Part shown: positions 51,561-64,000 of the stretch, in pieces | How the letters are laid out: each line of letters starts with the position of its first letter | Numbering within the stretch: the stretch's first letter is position 1 | Assembly: GCF_036370855.1 (NCBI RefSeq) | Contig: NC_088099.1 | Span: 30,028,501 to 30,092,500, forward strand | Length of the DNA stretch: 64,000 bases | Source of the DNA: Dromaius novaehollandiae | Lineage: Eukaryota > Chordata > Aves > Casuariiformes > Dromaiidae | Reading direction: 5' to 3' | The notes under the pieces: generated by a model | What the model was told of the DNA's origin: nothing | The model's database searches: none | Seen by the model: only the letters and a program-made list of their open reading frames with translations | Made by a program: the position numbers and the translations under genes

Positions 51561-54500
51561 GTAAAAACAAGACAAAAAAGTGCTTGTTTTCGTTGTAGAA
51601 CTTCTAACAAGGAACTTTGTTTTTCAATGGATGCAAAATTATATAACTTGACTGTATATGTCATGGGGCTCTGGTGCAACAAATTTGTCATCAGTGTATG
51701 ATTTGAAGCATGGGAGTTATGTGGGGAAGTCTGATGGTAAACTTACCTGTCAGAAGGAAAACAGAGGTTCTTGTTCTTGAAGTGAGTTGAGCAAACTGCT
51801 GATAGAAAAATAGGTTGTACATGAACCTGAAGTAGAATGCATGTGGGATATTGCGCAGATGTGCTGCACTTGATTTCCCACAGCATAATATCTACCAGCA
51901 ACCATATGTAGGTTTTGTATGTCAAAGCTTTTTTTCCCCTCACAGCTTTAATTCACTCTGAGCTGAGCATTTGTGAACCTGTGAGATTGCTCTCTGTAGT
52001 TCCCACTTTGCCTTATATCTGAACACAGGTTGGCTGTGGTAGCGAACCAAACCCAGCATAAAGCATTTGGGCAAAACCTGCTGGATCTTTAGACAGCTCT
52101 TTAAATAATTGAAAATATCTGACTAGTTTGGATAGATTTTATTCAAAAAACTTTAAAACTGCCTGAGGGAAACAATTACATTCATGTATTCCTTCAAGTT
52201 AATCTATTCAGAGGTTATTTTCTTTCACTTGTCCCTCCAACATTAAGAGTTTGATTGGATTAGCACAGAGATGTTATTAGTTCTGACTCTACTATCTAAA
52301 GGTCCCAGTGGAGATCAGGACCTTACTGTACTAGGAAGTATATAGTTACTGATGTGATCTTAGCTCTTAAATTTATGTCTTGAACAATTTGCAGTGTAAA
52401 CAGAAAAGAGAGGCTTATTTTGATGAGGTCTGAGAGATATAAGCATTGCATGAGTTGTCCAAGACAACACGTACATTTTAGGAACTGAATCCTGATGTCC
52501 TAAATAAAATGTTTTTTTTTTCTGGCAAAACATTTACTTATTTCTTTCTGAAAAGTGCATATATGTAATGACATGACAGTTCATACTTAATCCATCACAT
52601 TATTTCATCTTTAAAAAAAGCTAACGGGGAAAAATGAGGTTGAAACATCTTACTTTAATGTTTTTAAAATGAATAACATATATTTTTCATCATGAAGTAA
52701 TAATACTTAATTTCACTGCAAGATTTAACTAAAAAGTACATTCTTACTGCAAAAAAATCCAACAAATTTATTCAGGACAAAAATTTTATTTGACCCTCAA
52801 AATGAATTTATTCTGGTATCGTTGCTTCACCAGAAAGACTGAAACTATAAAACGTAGAACTGACGAGGAAAAATAAGTCAATAAATTACTTGCAGATCAA
52901 GAGCATCACCCTTACAATATTTTGCTTGACTCGTAAAACCATGTTATTTTTGGTATTCAGTAATCACTTGCTTTATAGCTGCTGCTTCTAGTATGTAGGT
53001 ATTGTGAATACTGTCTAGGAACTCTAGGGTTTATTCCCAGTTATGAGGAAGAGGATGCACATCTTCATGCATCCTTATTTTAGATCCACTTGTACTGAGT
53101 CCAAATTATGTTACCTTTTGGAAGCTGGTTTAGTTCAGATATGTTTTATTACTGAGAATATATTTTAAAAACAGCCTGCAGTAAAAATAAGCACAATTTC
53201 TCTTGTCACATTGTCTTACACTTATTTGTTTTTAACTGAGGCTTCTTTTATTTAGCATTTTACATTTCTTTGTACCGAAAAAGTATCTGGAGGACAGAGA
53301 CCTGCTTTCCACTGGGCAAACCACAATAAAAAATGGTCTCGAAAAAGTTGCATCCTATGTTTAGCTTCAAAGTCGATAAGGAAAATGGTGTTTGCATGGA
53401 GAAGCTATGAGGTTATAATTGTCTGAGAGCATTGATAAGAAGGAATCAAAATACACTGGCTGCTCAAGGCCCTCATCTCATTTTAGGGCTTGGTTTCAGC
53501 GCTAGGTTCCACAAGAAATTACTTTTGCCTTGAATTGCCAGGTCCCAAAATTTCAGTCTGGCACTTGACATAATACTGTTTCTTGTTCTGCGAGAGGTGT
53601 TGCCTTGCTGTAAGGCAGAGGAATGTGTGGACTGGTCAGTGACTTAACTTTGTGATCTGGGGCTTTTTTTGTTTTGTTTTGTTTAAATGTTCTTGGGTAA
53701 CACAAAGGTGTATGTTTAATATGACCGACCCAAGGTCCTCACATATTGTGTTTGGTCTTCAACAAGAAAAAGGCTCCTTGTTCCTGTGGTAATGAAACTG
53801 AAAGAAATTTTAAGTGGTGTCCTAATCAAATGGAAATAAAATGGTTAGCTACTTAAAATTATGGTGACATACAGTGAAAACTGTTTATGCTTCTACTCAG
53901 TAGTCTTCTTGCTGGAGCATTTCTGCATGACTCTTCTTGAGATAGTGGCAGTAGTTTTGGAGAAGTTGTTGTACTCTGCTTTCCTGAAGCATGATTAGTA
54001 TTTCTCTAACACCTGAATACAGATGTAGTTGTAGATGTCAGCCTCCCTTATCACCTTTGACTATATGTGAGTCCCATCTGAACTTTATCCTGATCCAAGG
54101 ACGTATTGCATTGATCTGAAAAGTAAGAATTGCTCAATTTGATATAACTGAGGGTAGAAGAGGATGTGTAAACAGTTGAACAGTACATGGTAGTGCTGAG
54201 CAGTTTTTTAGATGCAAAGAAACTTAATTCCTCCCCAGTGCAACTTGATCATGAAAGTAACAAAGTAGAAGAGCACAATATTAAGTCACCCCTGTCCCTA
54301 TTGAAGTTACAACAGGCAAAAATGAGTAATAAAGCAATCTCATGATAATGTAATTGCTCTGTGCAATCAGGTTTCTAGGAAACTTTTCAAAATTAAGAAA
54401 ACTTATCTTTTATTTTGATGAGCACAGGGGAAGATTACCTTGTCTTTGTGAGGCTGTTAGGAAAACTGTCCAACTATAGTTAATACTACAGCAGCATACC

Positions 54501-57408
54501 TTAAATACACTGTTTTAATTTGATCTTGTGCTTAAAGGCATTCATTTTTTGCTGCAGATGGCTACAGATTTAATAATGTGTCCAAATAAGCAGGTCCCCA
54601 AAAGACATGGCAAGAGTAACTTGACCTCTTAATGTTAAAAATTATTATTTAAAATTATTTATATAGTCGAGATAAAACTATTTTTTTCTGTCAGGATATT
54701 TTTTTCTCCTTTTTTGGGGGAAGGGAACTGTGAACAAGTGAATTAATTGAAACTCTGACTGGAGCTGCTGTATGTTCTCAGGTATATTTTTGCTTAAAAT
54801 GGTGTCCTGTAATTTAGCCTAACAGGGCTTCCAGTAATGATAGCAAAAGAGAAATTCTTGTATGTTTTCAATAAAATTGAGAAACTACCTTTTTCATCAG
54901 AGTAGGCATGCTCCAAGTCAATGTTGTAGTATAATTCTTGTCCTTCTTCTGTCCTACTGAAGACCTGAACATTTTTTCAAGGGGAGCAAATGTACTCATA
55001 AAGCCAAGAAATGATGTATCTTACAACCTGTTCTGTTTTGGTATTCCATTTATTCCTCTCCCTCCCTCTGCTTTTTGGTATCATCTCTTAAATGCTTGAG
55101 CCTCATTTGTCTTTCTCCCATTTTCCTGTACCATGTTTCATAATTAAAATGTATGATTTATTGACGGCTTGCTTGCTAGTATACCGATTTTTGCAAGTCT
55201 ATTGCTTTCTGAATTTGGAGCAATCTGATTATTCCTAGTGATTCAATATAATATCTTTCATCTGAACTTAATGGATAGAAATTAGTGCTAGAGGCTGCTT
55301 GCATTTTAAGTTGTTCACAAATCAGTGGAAATTATTTCCAAACTTCTATTGAACAACACACGGCCAATCTACAAACAATATTACCACTTATTGATATAAT
55401 TAGTCTTACCTTACATCGAATTATTCATCTGTGTATATTATTATTCTTGTAACAATCTAAATGAATGAGTCCTAAAGGCTTTGTGGATATGTCATGTTAG
55501 AATATTAAGCATTCTTAAGACTGCCTGATACTGTCGGGTGCGTGATGCATGGGGGAAAAACTGTCAAAAAGGAAGAGTCCTTTGAGATGATCCATCTCAT
55601 GAAAATAAGTGTGACAGGCTTGAATACCTGTAATATATTCATACCCACACATTAAAATGTTGTACATTTTTCATAATTATGTTCCTCAGTAACTTCATTT
55701 GTGTGAACTCTCTGGAAGAAAATGGAATTAATTAACCACCTGGCTTCACCTCCTGTATGAAAAGAAACAATTCTAGATGTCTTCATGGTTGTTGCAATAT
55801 GAGTTATTTTAACTCCTCAGTAATGTGAAAAAATCATTTTTTTTTCTTTTTGAAAAGAGCAGTGATAACTCAGGCTTGGAAGAGCTTGGTTCTGAGGAAA
55901 ACTGTGTAGTCCTGTGAGATGCTGAATATTCTCAAAACTGACTCCATTGTATTTGGCATTCTGTTGGTGGTTCATGGTGACTTTAGTAGTAAAGATGAAT
56001 CCAGATTAAGATGGTTATCATATCTTGAATTCCAGGCTAATCTTAAAGATGGATTAAGGTATGTGAGATCAGGATACTCTTATTCTGGAATAAGTCATGA
56101 ATTGAGGGGCAGATCCTAATTTACAAAGGTGAATGTTGGAAATACGGTAAAATACAAGACCTTGAATATTTCTTTAATGGAAAAAAGGTTTTATAAAGTA
56201 CAGAGTGGACATGTGGGCTTGAGTGTCCTTCTTACAAGAGCTATTTTACTACAGTCCAGTTGAGTAAACACACACTTTTAATATCCCTTTGGGCAAACAA
56301 TGGGGCCTCTGTGCTTTTACACTTGCTTTACAGGCTTCTTCCACTAATGCCCTTTATTCAACGCAAAGTGAGAAGTGGGTTGTGATGTATGTAATCATTC
56401 AGTGATGTTTCTGTGATCAGAACTAGCTAAAATTCTTTGCTGAAATAATAACTACTTTCTGGAAAATGCAGGCCGGTCTAAACTGGAACTTTTTACAAAA
56501 TCAATATTGACTTAAAGCATTTCAAAGATGTGCTGCTAAGTCTTGTCTCAAGTCTGCTCACTTTCATAGTGGCTTCTAAGATCCAAATTCATGTGAGTGA
56601 CCTTGGTATCTAAACGCTAAGATCTTCAGGTCCTTTTGCAGAGGTAGTAGTCTGAGAGCTTTGGAAGTCCCCATTGTGCTGCCTCTAAAGTTTGGGGCTT
56701 GAGTCTTGGGACTCGAGCTCCTTGATCTGTGTGAACAGAGTTGCTGGATCAGACCAGGGGGTTGGTTTAGCATTGTGCCCTGTCTCAGCCAGCAGCTGAT
56801 ATTTACAGAAAGCATACAGAAAAACTGCAAGTATGAAGTGGTAGAGGCTTTGGATATATCATTAGATAGACCCTAGTTAGGGTCTGTTTTCCAGGAAGTG
56901 GTGGTTATTCAGAGCTAGAGGTTGCATCCAGGTTGTTGAGTTTAGTAACCTTTGGACCTTTCTTTTTGTGCATTTGCCTAACTTTTACTATCTTGGATAG
57001 TTTTAACTTAGTTCGATTAAAACATTTTTCTGCAATGCAACATTTCAATTTTAAAACAATTAGAAATTTTGAAGTGTGTTCTGGAAATAATTTTTATTTT
57101 TCATTCTAATCAGAATAAACTTAAATACTGCTATGGAATAGAGCTTTCTATTTTTAAAGCCCATATTTTACATGTGGTGCACACTTTTTTTTTCTTCCAT
57201 ATTTTCTCTGTTCTTTAGTATGTCATTAATTGTTAGATGCAAGATATGTTGTTGCTGCATAGCTTTGTCAGTTTGCTTTTTATTTTAGGATATACTCTTG
57301 TTGTGACTTTTCCTATAGTAAATTAACTTTGTCACTGTATTTTATGCTAAAGATTTTCTTTCTTTTTAATTATGTGCTCACTTTCTTTCGTGTCTCTTCC
57401 ATTTACAG
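51561..57408 (+). other. GADL1 intron 6, 5.8 kb
   Basis: A GT-AG intron. Apart from a MIR-like fragment at about 52435-52505 I recognise no element. Frames at 55919-56119 (plus) and 56576-56830 (minus) have no recognisable content. Confidence 0.75.
52435..52505 (-). repeat. Possible MIR fragment, antisense
   Basis: TGCATGAGTTGTCCAAGACA followed by TAGGAACTGAATCCTGATGTCC parallels the order GTGACTTGCCCAAGGTCACA ... GGACTTGAACCCAGGTCTCC of antisense MIR copies. Diverged and named from memory. Confidence 0.4.
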
Positions 57409-57488
57409 TGTCATTACTCCATGAAGAAGGCAGCCTCTTTCCTGGGTATTGGTACAGAAAATGTTTACTTCATCAAAACGGATGAAAG
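57409..57488 (+). CDS. GADL1: GADL1 exon 7
   Basis: After CCATTTACAG the exon encodes CHYSMKKAASFLGIGTENV and YFIKTDE plus two bases (phase 2) before donor GTAAGG. It covers residues 207 to 233. The His of C-H-Y-S is the residue that stacks on the PLP ring in the family, and it is intact. Confidence 0.95.
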
Positions 57489-57599
57489 GTAAGGAAGGAA
57501 AAGCCGTGGCTGAGGTCTGAACACTTTAAAATGCAGTAGTGCTGTACATGAACAACCTATTTGAATATAACTGAAAAGTTTTAAATCTGTGTCCCTTAG
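57489..57599 (+). other. GADL1 intron 7, 111 bp
   Basis: This is the shortest intron seen, from GTAAGG to GTCCCTTAG. Its size is near the lower range for vertebrate introns, but its signals are normal. Confidence 0.85.
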
Positions 57600-57654
57600 A
57601 GGTAAGATGATACCTGAGGAACTGGAGAAACAAGTTCAACGGGCCAGGAAAGAG
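57600..57654 (+). CDS. GADL1: GADL1 exon 8
   Basis: A 55-nt exon. A single A completes Arg, then GKMIPEELEKQVQRARKE, ending in phase 0 before GTGAGA. It covers residues 233 to 251. The G-K-M-I-P-E-E-L-E segment matches the GADL1/CSAD linker before the core strand that carries the PLP Asp. Confidence 0.94.
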
Positions 57655-57663
57655 GTGAGAGGG

Positions 57664-57692
57664 GTAGAGAGAGAGAGAGAGAGCGAGAGAGC
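57664..57692. repeat. (AG)n microsatellite
   Basis: A run of alternating AG interrupted once by GC, starting ten bases after the exon 8 donor. Purine tracts so close to a donor could affect splicing but this is speculative. Confidence 0.85.
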
Positions 57693-59351
57693 ATGAAGGA
57701 GAGAAGGAGTGCATGCAGGCTGTGTGCTTGTGTCTGTGTGAAAGGAAGGCAAGCTAAGAATGAGTGAAAGCTAAAAATAGGGCAGTTAATGCACCAGTGT
57801 TTTTATTAAAGGGCGCAGTCTGTTTGCCACAAAACTGTGGAACAAGCCAAGACACTCAGATGTTACTCTTCCTGTGGAATTTTACTCCCCTGGTGTTTGC
57901 TACTTTAAAAAGAAGTCCCGAGTACAGCACTCCTCTGAAGTATTTAGCACGCTTGTGTATCTAGTATCTAATTATGTATCTAATTTCTTTTGCCCTTAAT
58001 CCTTTTTCAAATGGATGCACTGTTTTGCCTTTAAAAGTAAATGAAAATTGTAGGTTTTTTAGTTCTTACAGCAATCATTGCTTTATCCTCTGCAGTGAGC
58101 AAGAGCTGTAAGATGCGGCTTAGTCTCTAGAACTATTGCACATACTGTAAATGTTAAATTTGGTCCTATCTAGTGCTGTAACAGAGTGCAGAGATTCTAT
58201 TCTGTGCCTTTCTTCCCACAGGGACTTAGTCGACCGGAAAGTCAAAGGGCAGTATTTGGAAATGTACTGATGTATTTGAGCAGCAGTAATATCCATTCCC
58301 ACAATCTGTTGGATACAGTTATTACAGCCAACATAATTTATGCTAGAGAGCTTGGGGGACTGAATGTGACTGAGGCACAGAAGACATTTTTTGACTTGGT
58401 CACCTTATCTCATACCGCTCCAGTCTGTGCATCAGAGCAGTAGGGAGTCAGAGCACTGTCCTTAGACCCTGATCCAGCAATACCAAGCAGCTAGTGCAAT
58501 GTCCATGGTGTGGACAACACCTTCGATACCCTGCCGTTGCTGCTGATAGAGAAGGCAAGGCAATGCTATCCTGTCTTGCACTGGCATGGCTCAAATAGCT
58601 TTTGCTAAGGCTTATTTTAGATATTTCTTCTGCTCAACAACCATCTGCCCTTGAGTTTCATGCTAGATAGAATAACTACTGATATATGATGGGCCTAATT
58701 ATCTGGCAAACTCTATTGCTTGCCCCTTTTTGTGCCTTGCATTATCAGTGCAAGACAATATGCACTTCACTCCTTTTGAGCAAGCTAGGGGGAAAAAGGG
58801 ACTGAAATACACTGGAATGAGAGAAAGCAGGCTAACAGGGGAAGTGAGCTCTTTGCTCTTGCAAAAACAAAAGTTTTCTTTCTTGGTCTGATAAATTTAG
58901 AGGTTATTTTAAAAAAAAATCTGGCTTTTGTGATCTTTAAAAAAAAAAAAAAGCCTCAGTGCAGTGCTCTGCAATTTAAAAACAAATGGGCTATGTTAAA
59001 ATGCTCTGCTTACAGAATTGTTACACTTGAGGAACACTTACTATTTCACTTGCCTTTAAGTGGAAGTCACGCACATATTGAAAGTTTTCATTTCATCAAA
59101 GCTTCAGTAAGTGGGTCTGTCCTTGATAAACTGCTAACTTTATAGAAGGACACTTCAGTGAATTTCAGCAAATATTCTAATGACTCTTAGACAACAGAGG
59201 ATGTTTTCTCTAGTGACAGGAGCACAAAATTATCATGGACTATGAATATCAAGAGTCTTAGGCCTCTTTTAGAGGATTTAGTCAAGAAAATTTATTTAAC
59301 TATAACAGCAAGCAAAATAAAAATATAATTCCTGTCTTTGGGGAAAAACGT

Positions 59352-59371
59352 AACGGTAACATTACTAATCT
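59352..59371 (+). repeat. 20-mer shared with GADL1 intron 3
   Basis: Second exact copy of the word at 48795-48814, in the same orientation, with unrelated flanks. Confidence 0.6.
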
Positions 59372-61099
59372 TTTGAATTTGTAGAAATCCTGGACTTGTC
59401 CCCTTATTTAGTCATGTTACCTGCTGGCTGCTGGGGGAGCTTTGTCTTTGTGATACAGCTGCCGGAGCAAATTTGTGAGAAATTATGGAAGCTGTTAAAT
59501 GCAGCAGATATCTTTGCCACACTTGCAAGAGCACTTTGCACTTGAGCTTCAGGCTGTTTTGCAAGTGTTTCATTGACTTTTGTTCTAGGTTGTACTAAGA
59601 ATGAATGACCAAGAAGGAAATTACAGGCTGGTAATTACTGTGGATCTATGGGACTCATTTAAATTTATTCCAAGACTACTTTTCACTGCTTTAGCAATTT
59701 GTAAAAAAAAATCTTAAAATTCAATCTTATTTATGCACTCTTCCAACAGTCCCTGCACTCTTAAAGAAGTATAAAACTGTCAGAGTGTAAATGTGAATTA
59801 AGCTTATGTGTCCCTGCAGTAGATGTGGCGACACTTTTCTTTTTCCTCTGAAAAGAGAGATCAGATTTCAGCTGAAGTGAAGCTACCTGTCTGAAACGAC
59901 CTGCATGTAGAGTTGGATCTTCAGCTGATGCCCAATTTCAGTGAAACTATACTGCATTACATCAGCACAGACTTGCATCATATGAGAGGTTTAATAAACT
60001 CCAGGGATCCCAGATTATACAATTTAATAACAACTTTAATGCCTGCTCAGTAACTATATTGCCATGCTTGGGCCAGGTATGGAAACAGGCAGATAAGTTA
60101 TTTCAGCATGTATTTACCAGCAGATGAAACTACACAGTCATTTCTGGGACTGAGACCCTCAATTTCATGAAGTTGCTACAAACTGCTGATTTTTATTTTT
60201 TCCAGTTTCTGCTCTCAAATAGGCACAGGCACATACATTCACAACGGTAGGTGCCAGCAAGCACATTTGACCCTGTCTGCTATTGTAATTGCAGTACAGG
60301 TATTCGTGAAATGGAAAAAGCAATGAACAAAGTCACTGAAACCAAAATGGGTGGCTTGTGATGGTTGTCTGAGGCTGCAAGCCTGACAAAAGCTGCCTTA
60401 TCTTGCCTATCTAATCTTAAAGCTCCCTGAGATTTCCAGCTGTCTCCCTGCTAATGTTAAGTTACCACCTACCGCCCTTCCTACATTTTTTAGAAAGGGG
60501 GAGGTGAACAAGAATAGCACTTTGCTGTAGACCAGGCATTGGGGTCAGGTAGTGATGACTGTCCCAGATGTAGTATAGGCTGGTGCTGCCTAAGGCAAAT
60601 CATGTCCCCCAACTAAATGTCCCTCTTCACTAAGCAGACAAAGAATAAAGGCATTGTAGAGGTAATGGAGGTGGCATCCCGAGACAGATGAGTCATTTCC
60701 CTTGCATGGGTAGCCTGCTGGCTGAACTAGGAGCTCTATTTGTATTAGGCAGAATGGCGGCAAATATGGTAGTAAGATTGAGCAATGAAAATCAGTGTAT
60801 AAAGAGAAATGTCAAATATCCGACACGCTTTCATCTTGACAAAACTAGCATGTGTCAAACAGTCTGAAGCTGGTGAAGTCCGCCCTGTGATAGTGTTAGC
60901 TGGAAATGCTTTTTCTGTAAGAGTCAGCACTTTTAAACACAGTACCTCCTGCATGAGGCTCTTGCTGCTGAGAAACTAAAATGTAGATTGTCACATCTCT
61001 GTCCTACTTTTGTAGACCTTGTTACACTTTAGCTCTCCAAATATATTGAAGGAAATGAGCATGCAAATGACAGTTCTTTTGTTTTGAATCCTTTTGCAG

Positions 61100-61216
61100 G
61101 GGTCAGCACCATTTCTTGTCTGTGCTACAGCAGGCACAACAGTGCTGGGAGCATTTGATCCTCTGGATAAAATAGCCAATATCTGTGAGAAGCATGGCCT
61201 CTGGCTTCATGTTGAT
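61100..61216 (+). CDS. GADL1: GADL1 exon 9 (last exon in window)
   Basis: Acceptor CTTTTGCAG precedes [20 protein letters not shown] and [19 protein letters not shown], with phase 0 at donor GTGAGT. It covers residues 252 to 290. The [13 protein letters not shown] motif is conserved across the family. The final Asp of W-L-H-V-D is the residue that salt-bridges the PLP pyridine nitrogen, so the exon ends exactly on it. The following exon should begin with the A-x-W-G-G block and is not in the window. Confidence 0.96.
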
Positions 61217-64000
61217 GTGAGTTTGTATACTGTGTAGTTTATTTAGCATTGCTTTTGTATAACCACTATTTTTCTTTGACTGTCAATGTTTCTATATAGT
61301 AGTAAGTTGGACTTTAATAATTTTTTTCATGGAGAACAGAGATGCATTCTGATTCCTCTCTGTTTCGTGTGCTGAAAACCAGCAAATAACTTGGCTGTGA
61401 CATGCAGTCAATGTTATTTTGTTATCATCCAGTTATGTTTCAAAATGCATTTAAAATCAGTTTCTTATTTCTTCTTGCTACCTCCCCAAAACCACATCAA
61501 GGATGTTTACATACAAATATAACTTCAGATTCTTTCCACATCTTATTGGAGAATGGACACATTAGAATTGTAGTGTATGGTTCATATGGTTTAAAATAAA
61601 GGTATATCTCTGACTCAGCCATCCATAAATTATTCTGTTTCATATTTACAGGTTTGACTCTCCTGTAGTTCCCCTTAAGTTTTCCTAAGTTGCTTCAACC
61701 TTTTTCTTCTCTTATTTCTTTATAGTTTTAGTTTTGGGTATTCAATTCCATTCAGGAACCTCTTTAGAAGAATCATTGAGCCCTTGTAATTACCTGGAAG
61801 AGTTAGTTGAAAATGTTTTTTCCTAAAGGTCTTGTAAACTGGATTTTCTTTGTAATTAAAGTAGCACAAATCCAGAATGCCTCGACTAAAGTCCACAGAA
61901 TTGAACCTGGATTTATATGGATAGAGCAATAAGAGAATCCAGAGCAGCATTAATGGAGATTTTTAGATCTGCTTTAAATTTTGAAGTGTTTATTCAGTGT
62001 TGATTATTTAAAGAAAATGACATAGACAATGTGCATTTTAAATAGAAATGTCTTACAGACAATAAATAAAATCTCTGTATGCAAATCAAAATTTTTCTTA
62101 CTGACTTGGAGAAAAAGCTGCAGAATTCAGCCCTAGTATTTAAAGTGTAAAGCCTCCTGATGCGTGTATGTGGGTTAGAATGACCTAGCAGACTTTGCAG
62201 CAAAATTACAGCCTTCATATTAGATGCTAGTCTCTAGCATGTCTGCTTATAGTTAGTGGAAAGATGGGTACATTGAGAATCTGTGTTAGATCTTAGGTGA
62301 GTTGAATAGCCACAGCTGGAGCATATCTCCAATGGCTGCAGGAGGACAATGAGTAGTTTCCTAACCTGCTTGCTGTAGCTGAATAACTAAAAATACAGGG
62401 GCTGAGCCTAGGCCATATTTTGAACTATACTTTGTAGGCAATTGCTAGTGTTCTGCAAAGAGTTAGCTTGTTCAACTTCAGCCTCCTGTTAAGCTAAGAT
62501 AAAAATGTCACTGACTCTCTTAAAGATAATTTTCTGTTTGAACAGTGACTGTAGCTGTCAGATGTTAATTGATTCCCGGTAGGACAAATGTATCCCACAA
62601 ACTGGATAGTCTATGGTCTAGAAGACCAATATTTCTATTAAAATGTGATTCATGTTATGAACCTCTCAATGATTTCTTAACCTTGGATGGTTCTTGGGAG
62701 TTCTATTAGTATTTTTGCTTCCTTCTTTTCACCCTGTAGGAAGAGTTGAATGGATGGTTAGGTTTTTTGTTTGTTTTTGTTTAAAGCTTCTCACAAATAT
62801 TTGTATAGGAATAGGGTATTGGAAAGAGACCGAAAACTTTCAGTGCCATTTTTGTACAACATGAGGCATGCAGGTATATACAAACCTTCTATGATAAAAT
62901 AAGCAGACTGTAATTCATAGTGTGATAGAATGATATCTGAAAAGCTACAGTGAGCCTAAGCATCTACCATTCAGAAATAGCGTACAAGAAACAACAAAGA
63001 GTTGTTGGGTTTTTTGTTTTTAAGCACCCTGTCTCCTTCTAGCCTCAGATGAGAAATAATATTTAAAAGCTTTGAGGATCTGCATTCCTTTGAAAGGAAG
63101 CCAGGAATCCTTCCTGGCTTCATGTTGAGTGATTTACATGTTGTGCAGTCTGATTTATAGCAAGTGAGTACTGCTTTTTTGGTGTGCTGTAACTTTGAAG
63201 GAAAAAAGATGCAGTAAAATTAAAAAAAAAAAATACAAACAGGGAAAATTCCGTCTAATTTATGACTTTCTTGTATCATTGGTGTGGATCACAATTATCT
63301 ACTGCAAATGGTCTCAAGAGCTGTTTATAAAGATGTCTTATATGAATGTCAGTGGTGTTTTTTCCAGTTTTACACTGATGTAGCTAATTTCAGAATATTT
63401 TCCGTTGCCAAAAATTGATATGTTTGCTTTAGGGAAACTCCTCATTAAATCTGAAACAATAAAGCTCATGATCCTTAGGAAGGGCAAAAGGGAGAACATC
63501 AACATAAAATCAGTGGGCTTCAGCAAGATAAACTCAGAGAAACAGCAGATAAGTTCTCATGTGGAGACCATCCTAGAGGGGGGAAAAATAAGTTAGGAAA
63601 AATAATTTCAAGAAGATGATACCAAGGGCATAAGCCCAAACTATCCTAGCAGTCAAGCCATTCAACAGTCAGGTCCATATGCAGGGACCATAACTGGGCT
63701 CATTTTGTGGACATTACAGTACTATCACACATTCCTGTTGGCTATTGTATTCTGTCATATATCTGTAATGCCTTTCTTGTTCAGCATCATCAATATGCAC
63801 TCAAGCTCTAGCAATTACATATATCATGCATTGTGTTCATGTAGCTTTAAATACCCTGTATGGGTATTTCGTCCCTGCTGGGCCTCACTTTATGACACTT
63901 TTTCATATGGCTAGGCAAGAACAGAAAATCTGATTTGACCTGTTAGCCTGTGCTTAGGTAGTTGGTTTAATCACATTGCAAAACCCTGTCACTTGCATCA
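61217..64000 (+). other. Start of GADL1 intron 9
   Basis: Runs from donor GTGAGT to the window edge with no further exon; no A-x-W-G-G coding block was found. It contains a perfect 11-bp stem hairpin at 63097-63121. Otherwise AT-rich with no recognised repeat. Confidence 0.8.
63097..63121. other. Perfect 11-bp inverted repeat with 3-nt loop
   Basis: GAAGCCAGGAA (63097-63107), TCC, then TTCCTGGCTTC (63111-63121). A stable hairpin is predicted by complementarity in DNA or in the intronic RNA. It lies well away from the splice sites seen here. Confidence 0.6.

Larger units (their letters stand above)
57655..61099 (+). other. GADL1 intron 8
   Basis: A 3445-bp intron from GTGAGA to CTTTTGCAG. 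It opens with an AG-rich microsatellite at about 57664-57692 and holds the second copy of the shared 20-mer at 59352-59371. No exon or named repeat seen. Confidence 0.8.
32773..61216 (+). other. GADL1: GADL1 gene, 5' portion (exons 1-9), truncated by window edge
   Basis: This spliced locus encodes the first 290 residues of acidic amino acid decarboxylase GADL1, a cytosolic PLP enzyme of the group II decarboxylase family. The family member decarboxylates aspartate to beta-alanine and cysteine sulfinate to hypotaurine, linking it to carnosine and taurine biology. Exon coding lengths are 7, 170, 127, 91, 107, 116, 80, 55 and 117 nt, totalling 870 nt, and every junction keeps frame with GT-AG introns. 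Introns are 13973, 896, 1741, 710, 850, 5848, 111 and 3445 bp, with intron 9 longer than 2784 bp. Peptide runs such as KKNAVLVDGVVLNGP, NQLYAGIDYYSLVARF and KKAASFLGIGTENV match GADL1 better than its paralogue CSAD or GAD1/GAD2 from memory. The PLP lysine and C-terminal half lie to the right of the window. Confidence 0.92.

Noticed and set aside
46753..61216. CSAD or GAD1/GAD2 as the identity of the gene
   Set aside because: The N-terminal KKNAVLVDGVVLNGP block and overall residue agreement fit GADL1 best; GAD1/GAD2 have long different N-termini. This rests on memory and should be confirmed by protein search.
1..64000. CRISPR arrays, operons, prophage, rRNA or tRNA genes
   Set aside because: No regularly spaced repeats, ribosome-binding patterns or RNA gene signatures were found; the sequence is vertebrate nuclear DNA.

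Overview
The window looks like nuclear DNA of a sauropsid vertebrate, most likely a bird. The reasons are long non-coding stretches, CpG depletion outside one island, multi-exon gene structure, no recognisable L1 or Alu-type mammalian repeats, and a roughly 2 kb degraded antisense LINE that follows the CR1 families of turtles, crocodilians and birds. Species cannot be fixed from the sequence alone.

Layout: positions 1 to about 31.9 kb are intergenic. I find no exon of a recognisable gene there, only old repeats (possible MIR fragments, the CR1 at about 29.59-31.65 kb), short tandem repeats and an unexplained minus-strand ORF cluster at 27.4-28.0 kb. A CpG island lies at about 31.98-32.97 kb and very probably holds the promoter and first exon of the only gene in the window, GADL1 (glutamate decarboxylase-like 1, an acidic amino acid decarboxylase), on the + strand. 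Exons 2-9 lie at 46753-61216, and the gene runs off the right edge. The splice phases of all nine proposed exons close into one open frame of 870 nt (290 residues). This is the N-terminal part and first half of the PLP-dependent decarboxylase domain, ending exactly on the Asp that contacts the PLP ring nitrogen. The PLP lysine and the C-terminal domain lie beyond the window.

The most striking item is a nearly full-length Tigger1-like (pogo superfamily) DNA transposon at 42085-44457 in GADL1 intron 1. It has matching terminal inverted repeats, a TA target duplication and a broken transposase gene on the minus strand that still shows the three catalytic Asp contexts. Its coding and non-coding parts closely resemble the mammalian Tigger1 family as I remember it. 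In a bird-like genome such similarity is hard to explain by vertical descent and suggests horizontal transfer. No CRISPR array, operon, prokaryotic feature, tRNA or rRNA gene was seen.
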